Of a stretch of DNA of 64,000 nt, positions 59,987-64,000 are shown one piece after another. The notes under the pieces were generated by a model. The model had not been told where the DNA came from, did no database searches, and was given only the letters and a program-made list of their open reading frames with translations. The stretch is from an uncultured Lachnospiraceae bacterium (GTDB lineage: Bacteria; Bacillota; Clostridia; Lachnospirales; Lachnospiraceae), in assembly GCA_947632555.1 (NCBI GenBank), contig CANRPU010000008.1, positions 49,917 to 113,916 on the forward strand. The letters run 5' to 3'. Numbering within the stretch: position 1 is the stretch's first letter; every line of letters begins with the position of its first letter. The position numbers and the translations under genes were made by a program.

Positions 59987-61099
59987 TTAGTACATACCTG
60001 GCATAGTTGCTCCATTTGGATCATAACTGTGTAATTCAGGATCCTCACCAGGAGCTCTAAAATCTTCAGCTGGTGTGATTCCAGAAAGATCATCTAACTC
60101 AGTTATTGTTAACTTTCCTGTCCCAGGAATGTATTCCTCACCAGGATCCTCATTCATGATGTCAGGGTTGACACTCGGGTCATCATCAGGGATGAATGAC
60201 TCAGCACCTCCGGCATTCGCGTCAACCGTTGAGTTATCGTAGTCCGGAATTGAATCAGTTGTTTCTTCATACTTAATCGTGACCTGATTGACCCATTCTG
60301 CGTTGATGGCATCCAATACCACATAACCGCCATTTACATTACCGATCAGCGCGACATATGGAACGCCGTTTTCCTTGTTGGTGAACGTAACCGTGAAATT
60401 CACATCATATTTGTCCTCATTCACGTCCACAAGGGCCATCCCACTCCCGTCTGCTATTTCAAAGCCGTCTAACTGCGTTACGTCGAAATTGTACATTCCG
60501 TTTGCGATGAAATACTTCAACATATTGCTGTCCGTTATCTGTGCCTCTTCCAGCTCGTACCTGTGAAAGATGACGCTGCCGACGCCGCCCGCCGCCTGCA
60601 GGAAAGTCCAGTCCTCCGGAACATACTTTATTTCATCGCCGCCCTCTGCCGCTACGGGATTTAACATGGCGAATGTGGACCCCAGATCGTTTCTTTTGCA
60701 GGCGTCCTCCACTGACTCAAGAAGCGACTTTGTCCTGCTTTGCTCCTCTTCCTCGGCATATTTGATCTGAATACCCGCAGAGGTGATCGTATCTTTCACA
60801 AGCTGGATCAGGCTCTCGTCATCTGTCCCATCGGTGGTATAGCAGACTTTAGCCAGGGCAGCCGCTTTTTCACTTTCTTCCAGCAGCTTCCGCAATTCGG
60901 ATATTTGCGCCTCATAGCCTGCAGCCTGCTCCTCCAGTCCGGAAACCCTGGCCTGCCACTCCGCCTCCCCGCCTTCCAGTTCGGCTACCCTTCCTTGAAG
61001 CGTTTCCGCCTCCTCCACGTTCCCATACAGCCAGACATTTCCTCCCACAGAAAAGAGCAGGGCCACGCTTAAAATACCGATGATCATTTTGTTTCTCAT
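59987..61099 (-). CDS. Exported coiled-coil protein, function unknown
   Basis: A 370-residue protein. It begins with a membrane anchor or signal (MRNKMIIGILSVALLFSVGG), then a coiled coil at about residues 30-80 (ELEGGEAEWQARVSGLEEQA). A globular region has Tyr/Asp-rich motifs such as MALVDVNEDKYDVNFTVTFT, and the C terminus (about 290-370) is acidic and Pro/Asp-rich. No family is recognised. GGGAGGTG precedes ATG 61099, next to a GCGCG hairpin. It is 66 bp after the 206-residue gene and is a probable target of the invertible promoter. Confidence 0.75.
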   Translation of the reverse strand: MRNKMIIGILSVALLFSVGGNVWLYGNVEEAETLQGRVAELEGGEAEWQARVSGLEEQAAGYEAQISELRKLLEESEKAAALAKVCYTTDGTDDESLIQLVKDTITSAGIQIKYAEEEEQSRTKSLLESVEDACKRNDLGSTFAMLNPVAAEGGDEIKYVPEDWTFLQAAGGVGSVIFHRYELEEAQITDSNMLKYFIANGMYNFDVTQLDGFEIADGSGMALVDVNEDKYDVNFTVTFTNKENGVPYVALIGNVNGGYVVLDAINAEWVNQVTIKYEETTDSIPDYDNSTVDANAGGAESFIPDDDPSVNPDIMNEDPGEEYIPGTGKLTITELDDLSGITPAEDFRAPGEDPELHSYDPNGATMPGMY

Positions 61100-61165
61100 G
61101 TTTACACCTCCCTGCGCGCTTCAACGCGCGTATCAACCAGAATTTGAAAGTTTACTTTCAGACTT

Positions 61166-61786
61166 TTATTCTCCTCCCGCCTGCAGGTCATGGGCCAGGA
61201 TCAGTTCAAACAGCCCCTCCTCTGCCGGATACAGGCTGTTCAGATAAGCATATCCCTTATCCTGTTTTATGCTTTCCCTGCATCTGCTGATCGACCGCAG
61301 GATATTGACCAGCCTGTCCAGCTTGTCCGTATTCATGGGCAGATCAATACCGGTTTCCAGCATGTGGTGCAGCGCGGCCGGAGCCTTATCGCTTCCGTTT
61401 CTGTACAGATAGATTCCCAGCCGGTCCATCAGAACATGATACGAGTGAGAATTTGGATCGAAATCAAAGGTCTGCAGGGAAACCAGGTATGTCATATCCC
61501 CCAGCTCCACATCCATCCACATCCAGTTGCTCAGGTCATATTCCTCCGGCAGCGGCTGGCGCTTCCGTCTGCCGTAATGTGGATTTCCTTTTCCGCCCTG
61601 TCCTCTTTCATTTGGTATTCTGACCGTAAACCCGTTCTGTTCCAGATAGTTCTTCATCAATTTCCGCTGCTCTGACCGCAGCTTCTTGTATCTTTGCCTG
61701 ACTTCGTTAAATTCTTTCTCATCCTGCCGAATAGTTTCCTCTGCCTCCGGCGCTGTACGGCTCTTCTCCTTTTCTTCGGGATCCAT
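61166..61786 (-). CDS. Hypothetical protein, first gene beyond the invertible segment
   Basis: A 206-residue soluble protein: a charged helical N terminus (MDPEEKEKSRTAPEAEETIR, then RYKKLRSEQRKLMKNYLEQN), a basic central part (GQGGKGNPHYGRRKRQPLPE) and a globular C-terminal domain with WMWMDVELGDMTYLVSLQTF and LFELILAHDLQAGGE. It has no membrane segment and no known domain. GGAGGAAACAG precedes ATG 61786; the frame is open 7 codons further. Its start lies 25 bp from the left inverted repeat of the predicted switch. Confidence 0.72.
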   Translation of the reverse strand: MDPEEKEKSRTAPEAEETIRQDEKEFNEVRQRYKKLRSEQRKLMKNYLEQNGFTVRIPNERGQGGKGNPHYGRRKRQPLPEEYDLSNWMWMDVELGDMTYLVSLQTFDFDPNSHSYHVLMDRLGIYLYRNGSDKAPAALHHMLETGIDLPMNTDKLDRLVNILRSISRCRESIKQDKGYAYLNSLYPAEEGLFELILAHDLQAGGE

Positions 61787-61810
61787 TCTGTTTCCTCCGG
61801 TTTTCATAAA

Positions 61811-61825
61811 GTGTACTTTTACAAA
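61811..61825 (+). repeat. Left 15-bp inverted repeat of predicted invertible segment
   Basis: GTGTACTTTTACAAA is the perfect reverse complement of 61940-61954. It contains a smaller dyad, TGTA-AAAG-TACA, as expected for a site bound by a recombinase dimer. Confidence 0.9.
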
Positions 61826-61939
61826 ACGGCTTTTCAGGCCAAAAGCAGAATGTCGGAAAATATAGAATCCACGGAAATTTTATTGAAAAATAAGGGTTCT
61901 CATGTTATAATCTGAAGCAGTTATAGTCACGATGTATCG
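61826..61939. other. Predicted 114-bp invertible DNA segment carrying a promoter
   Basis: The segment lies between perfect 15-bp inverted repeats, next to a small serine recombinase gene. Inside is a near-consensus promoter (61883-61911) pointing right, away from the 61166-61786 gene. Inversion would aim it left at that gene from about 80-100 bp. Inversion is inferred from architecture. A resolvase res site is the main alternative reading. Confidence 0.65.
61883..61911 (+). promoter_or_regulatory. Near-consensus promoter inside the invertible segment
   Basis: Plus-strand TTGAAA (61883-61888), a 17-bp spacer and perfect TATAAT (61906-61911). In the present orientation transcription would run antisense into the 3' end of the recombinase gene. 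A much weaker leftward candidate is TTCAAT, 17 bp, TATATT. Confidence 0.75.
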
Positions 61940-61954
61940 TTTGTAAAAGTACAC
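61940..61954 (-). repeat. Right 15-bp inverted repeat of predicted invertible segment
   Basis: TTTGTAAAAGTACAC, the exact reverse complement of the left copy. The recombinase stop codon lies 26 bp further right. Confidence 0.9.
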
Positions 61955-61980
61955 ATTTTCAAATGATATATCGGACACGT

Positions 61981-62589
61981 TCAAGCGTCTTCTTCCAGTT
62001 TTCTCGCCTTCGCGTAAAAGGTTCCCACAGGCATTCCACAGGCTTCCGCCGCCTGCGTTAACGTGAGCTTTTTCTTTCTCCACTGGCTGTGTATCTCCCG
62101 AAAGTTGTCAGGACAGGGTATCTCCGGTCTGCCAAACTTAACCCCTCTCGCCTTTGCCGCGGCAATCCCCTCTGCCTGCCTCTGCCGAATGTTGATCCGC
62201 TCATTCTCCGCTACATATGAGAGCAGCGCCAGCACAATATCGCTGATAAACGTCCCCAGCAGGTTCTTCTCCCGCCTTGTGTCCAGAAGCGGCATATCGA
62301 TCACGACTATATCCGCGCCCTTTTCCTTCGTGATGATGCGCCACTGCTCATTCAAGTCGGCATAATTGCGCCCCAATCGGTCTATGGACTTCACGAACAG
62401 TACCGCGCCGCTGTCCAGCTTTTTCAGCAGTTTCTGATACTGCGGCCGGTTGAAGTCCTTTCCCGACAGCTTGTCGGCGTATATGTTTTTGGCGGGCACG
62501 CCCATTTTAATCAAAGCTATCCTCTGCCTGTCCTCGTTCTGCTCCCTTGTGGATACTCTCATATATCCATAAATCTTCGCGTTTTCCAT
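61981..62589 (-). CDS. Small serine recombinase (resolvase/invertase family)
   Basis: A 202-residue site-specific recombinase. The N-terminal catalytic domain has Ser13 in YGYMRVSTREQNEDRQ and the Arg-rich SIDRLGRNYADL motif. The long E helix (SYVAENERINIRQRQAEGIA) is followed by a C-terminal helix-turn-helix, LTLTQAAEACGMPVGTFYAK. Size and layout match DNA invertases and Tn3-type resolvases. ATG 62589 follows GGGAGGGGCAGG. The 15-bp inverted repeats just past its stop are the likely substrate. It is preceded by a terminator-like hairpin, so its own expression may be limited. Confidence 0.93.
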   Translation of the reverse strand: MENAKIYGYMRVSTREQNEDRQRIALIKMGVPAKNIYADKLSGKDFNRPQYQKLLKKLDSGAVLFVKSIDRLGRNYADLNEQWRIITKEKGADIVVIDMPLLDTRREKNLLGTFISDIVLALLSYVAENERINIRQRQAEGIAAAKARGVKFGRPEIPCPDNFREIHSQWRKKKLTLTQAAEACGMPVGTFYAKARKLEEDA

Positions 62590-62607
62590 ATCCTGCCCCT
62601 CCCAAAT

Positions 62608-62644
62608 AAAAAAGACGGCTACAAACTTCATGTTCATAACCGTC
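62608..62644 (-). terminator. Terminator-like hairpin just upstream of the recombinase
   Basis: GACGGCTA (62614-62621) pairs with TAACCGTC (62637-62644) with one G-U pair, then six T residues on the minus strand (62608-62613). It ends 18 bp before the recombinase start, leaving no space for another promoter. Confidence 0.7.
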
Positions 62645-62763
62645 CACGCGCTGTGCCGCTATTTAGTTGTCTTCACAAACCTGCCATTTTGATCTTGGTA
62701 AATTTATCAACCACATTGTCTGCCCAAAAAGTCATAAAGAAATCAGCGCTCTCCGTAAACAGC
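62645..62763. other. Intergenic region upstream of the recombinase hairpin
   Basis: Any promoter for the recombinase must be here or upstream. I see no paired consensus hexamers and no ORF. Confidence 0.5.
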
Positions 62764-63582
62764 TCAACGACAGTGCGCAAACGGAAGAAACTCAAAAGGG
62801 ATCAGACCGTCATCAAACTCTGCCGTCACCGTGGTGTCAGCGTCACGATCATAGTAAGTGGCCGTAAAAATGTCCCGTTCCGGGTCATAACACTCTACGG
62901 GCAGGCTGGATATTCCATCTTCTCCAATATTGGTCCAACCAAATTTTTCGCTATAATAAGACCAGCGAATACTTCCTTCTTCTATGCTGCCGTTGTTGTT
63001 GCGGTAGACACAAACCATCTGAACGCCATCTCCATATTGGTTATTGCAGATCAGTTCGGGCACTCCATCCCCGTCTAAATCCCGGCTCCATGATTCGGTG
63101 TAGTTCTCATAACCGAAGTGCTCCGCTACACATATGTCCTCACCGTTCACTTCAGCATAATAGTGCCACAAAACCTGGTGTGGGGTGGTTTCCTCTATCT
63201 CAACACGGCGTACATCAAATCCCATCACATCAGACAAAATCTTTGTTTTTCCGTCTTCAGTCACACCCAGAATGGCGTTCAGGTAACCGTCAAGTTCCTC
63301 CGGGTCATCAGAATGGATGGATAGATTGCAGGCCACGCCGTCCACAATGAACTCAGCGGAAGAAATATACGGATCGCCCCAATCGCTTTCCTCCCGGCGG
63401 ATCGTTACTTCCACATTCCCGTATCGGGTCACGGAGCAGGTTTCCGTTTGGTCTTTTCCCCCGCTTTCGCCATTGAAGCCGCAGTCCAAAGATAAGCTGT
63501 TCCCTATGCAGGAATACTCCACGTCCGACAGCGCTATCACAAGAGCCAATATTATTTTCAAAGCAGCCTGTTTCACAATCAT
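62764..63582 (-). CDS. Exported protein, function unknown
   Basis: A 272-residue protein beginning with a hydrophobic signal or anchor (MIVKQAALKIILALVIALSD). The rest is acidic and beta-rich, with the motif SRDLDGDGVPELICNNQYG, which resembles Asp/Gly calcium-type repeats of secreted proteins, and several Cys and Trp. No family is recognised. AAGGGGG before ATG 63582 decides the start; the frame runs 15 codons further. It lies upstream of the recombinase on the same strand, separated by a terminator-like hairpin. Confidence 0.75.
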   Translation of the reverse strand: MIVKQAALKIILALVIALSDVEYSCIGNSLSLDCGFNGESGGKDQTETCSVTRYGNVEVTIRREESDWGDPYISSAEFIVDGVACNLSIHSDDPEELDGYLNAILGVTEDGKTKILSDVMGFDVRRVEIEETTPHQVLWHYYAEVNGEDICVAEHFGYENYTESWSRDLDGDGVPELICNNQYGDGVQMVCVYRNNNGSIEEGSIRWSYYSEKFGWTNIGEDGISSLPVECYDPERDIFTATYYDRDADTTVTAEFDDGLIPFEFLPFAHCR

Positions 63583-63604
63583 ATCCCCCTTCTCTTCACC
63601 CTGG

Positions 63605-63674
63605 ATGCGCCGCGTAAGCGGTGTCATGCCGGCGCATCCGGCATGGATTCTGCGTCAGCAGAATTATTATACCA
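63605..63674. repeat. REP-like palindromic repeat, copy 1
   Basis: A 70-bp unit with three nested hairpins: GCCGC/GCGGT, CATGCCGG/CCGGCATG and ATTCTGC/GCAGAAT. It contains GCCGGATGCG on the minus strand, recalling enterobacterial REP elements. Nearly identical to 63740-63808. Confidence 0.85.
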
Positions 63675-63692
63675 CGAGCGCAGAAAAGGAAG

Positions 63693-63710
63693 CGCCGTGT
63701 AAGCGGCATT
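63693..63710. repeat. Partial REP-like unit
   Basis: CGCCGTGTAAGCGGCATT repeats the first hairpin of the neighbouring units with one change, a third degenerate copy. Confidence 0.5.
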
Positions 63711-63739
63711 TACTTTTCAAGCGGTGGCTCACAGGGATA

Positions 63740-63808
63740 ATGCGCCGCGAAGCGGTGCCATGCCGGCGCATCCGGCATGGATTCTGCGTCAGCAGAATTA
63801 TTATACCA
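63740..63808. repeat. REP-like palindromic repeat, copy 2
   Basis: A 69-bp direct repeat of 63605-63674 with a one-base deletion and one substitution. Both copies end in the AT-rich ATTATTATACCA. Confidence 0.85.
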
Positions 63809-63828
63809 TAATCATACTTATTTTTTTA

Positions 63829-63985
63829 TTAAATTTTATTAAGTTTCCTGATGGATCGGTCCCTATACGTTTCTTCCCGGTCATCCTGTCTTTCAACTTT
63901 CCGCTTTACAAAACTGTTTTTCCCTGTTACAATCAACCTATCCTTGAAAGATCAGATCTTTTTTTCTACGCGGTTTCCGCGGCAT
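63829..63985 (-). pseudogene. Possible decayed RAYT-type (REP-associated) transposase remnant
   Basis: ATG 63985 opens MPRKPRRKKDLIFQG then a stop at 63938-63940. MPRKPR is a common start of REP-associated tyrosine transposases. In another frame (TTG 63936 to stop 63829) 35 codons read LIVTGKNSFVKRKVERQDDR and then EETYRDRSIRKLNKI, where the SIRKLNKI part resembles a RAYT C terminus. This would be a gene with its middle lost. The evidence is short and weak, but it fits the REP-like repeats beside it. Confidence 0.3.
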
Positions 63986-64000
63986 TTTTCAAGACAAAAA

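Noticed and set aside
61811..61954. Simple intrinsic terminator formed by the 15-bp inverted repeats
   Set aside because: The arms are 114 bp apart with a strong promoter between them and no adjacent T tract, which does not fit a terminator.

Overview
The window looks like the chromosome of an anaerobic, spore-forming member of the Clostridia, most likely Lachnospiraceae. The sequence-based reasons are a complete eight-gene spoIIIA operon, a sigH-like sporulation sigma factor, an oxygen-independent class III ribonucleotide reductase, rubrerythrin, strong Firmicutes-type ribosome binding sites (many with GTG or TTG starts) and a CIRCE-controlled groESL. Base composition looks GC-rich for a clostridium except in a few AT-rich accessory patches. 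Species cannot be named from the sequence alone.

Layout. 1-12.1 kb is a minus-strand block of housekeeping and sporulation genes: xseA (cut by the window edge), nusB, an Asp23 protein, a transglutaminase-like protein, prfC, deoB, spoIIIAH to spoIIIAA, and a lipoprotein. 12.1-19.5 kb holds pnp, rpsO, trpS, rubrerythrin, a GH2 glycosidase and apbE. Divergent from apbE are a NusG-domain-II protein and a Gx-type transporter, a combination that suggests extracytosolic flavin chemistry. 20.6-29 kb carries a clostripain-family lipoprotein, rrf2-larE, groESL, an unusual C39-like peptidase paired with a Tyr/Gln/Asn-repeat membrane protein, and an AraC regulator. 29.2-38.7 kb has a heterodimeric ABC exporter, mgtE, a YigZ protein, a class A penicillin-binding protein, a coiled-coil protein and serine acetyltransferase.

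38.9-41.4 kb is a small genomic island at the 3' end of tRNA-Thr(GGT). A perfect 74-bp direct repeat, which includes the tRNA 3' end, flanks 2.2 kb holding one AAA ATPase/nuclease-like gene with its own promoter and operator-like dyad, a tiny ORF, toxin-module-like hairpins, a TnpV remnant and a truncated gene. There is no integrase. Next come a tetR gene and a giant 1358-residue RND exporter (42-46.1 kb), an antiporter, sigH, rlmB, mrnC, cysS, a CDF transporter, ispF, nrdG and nrdD (with a NrdR-box-like pair over its promoter), an SDR enzyme, two tRNA genes and a GH3 glycosidase.

59.4-64 kb is accessory and AT-richer. It contains genes of unknown function encoding exported or coiled-coil proteins, a small serine recombinase, and a perfect 15-bp inverted repeat flanking 114 bp that carries a near-consensus promoter. 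This is the best candidate for a new system. It looks like an invertible promoter (phase switch) whose main promoter currently points away from the unknown operon, which would be the OFF state. The far right end has REP-like palindromic repeats beside a possible decayed RAYT-type transposase. Promoter, operator and hairpin calls are by eye and none has been tested.
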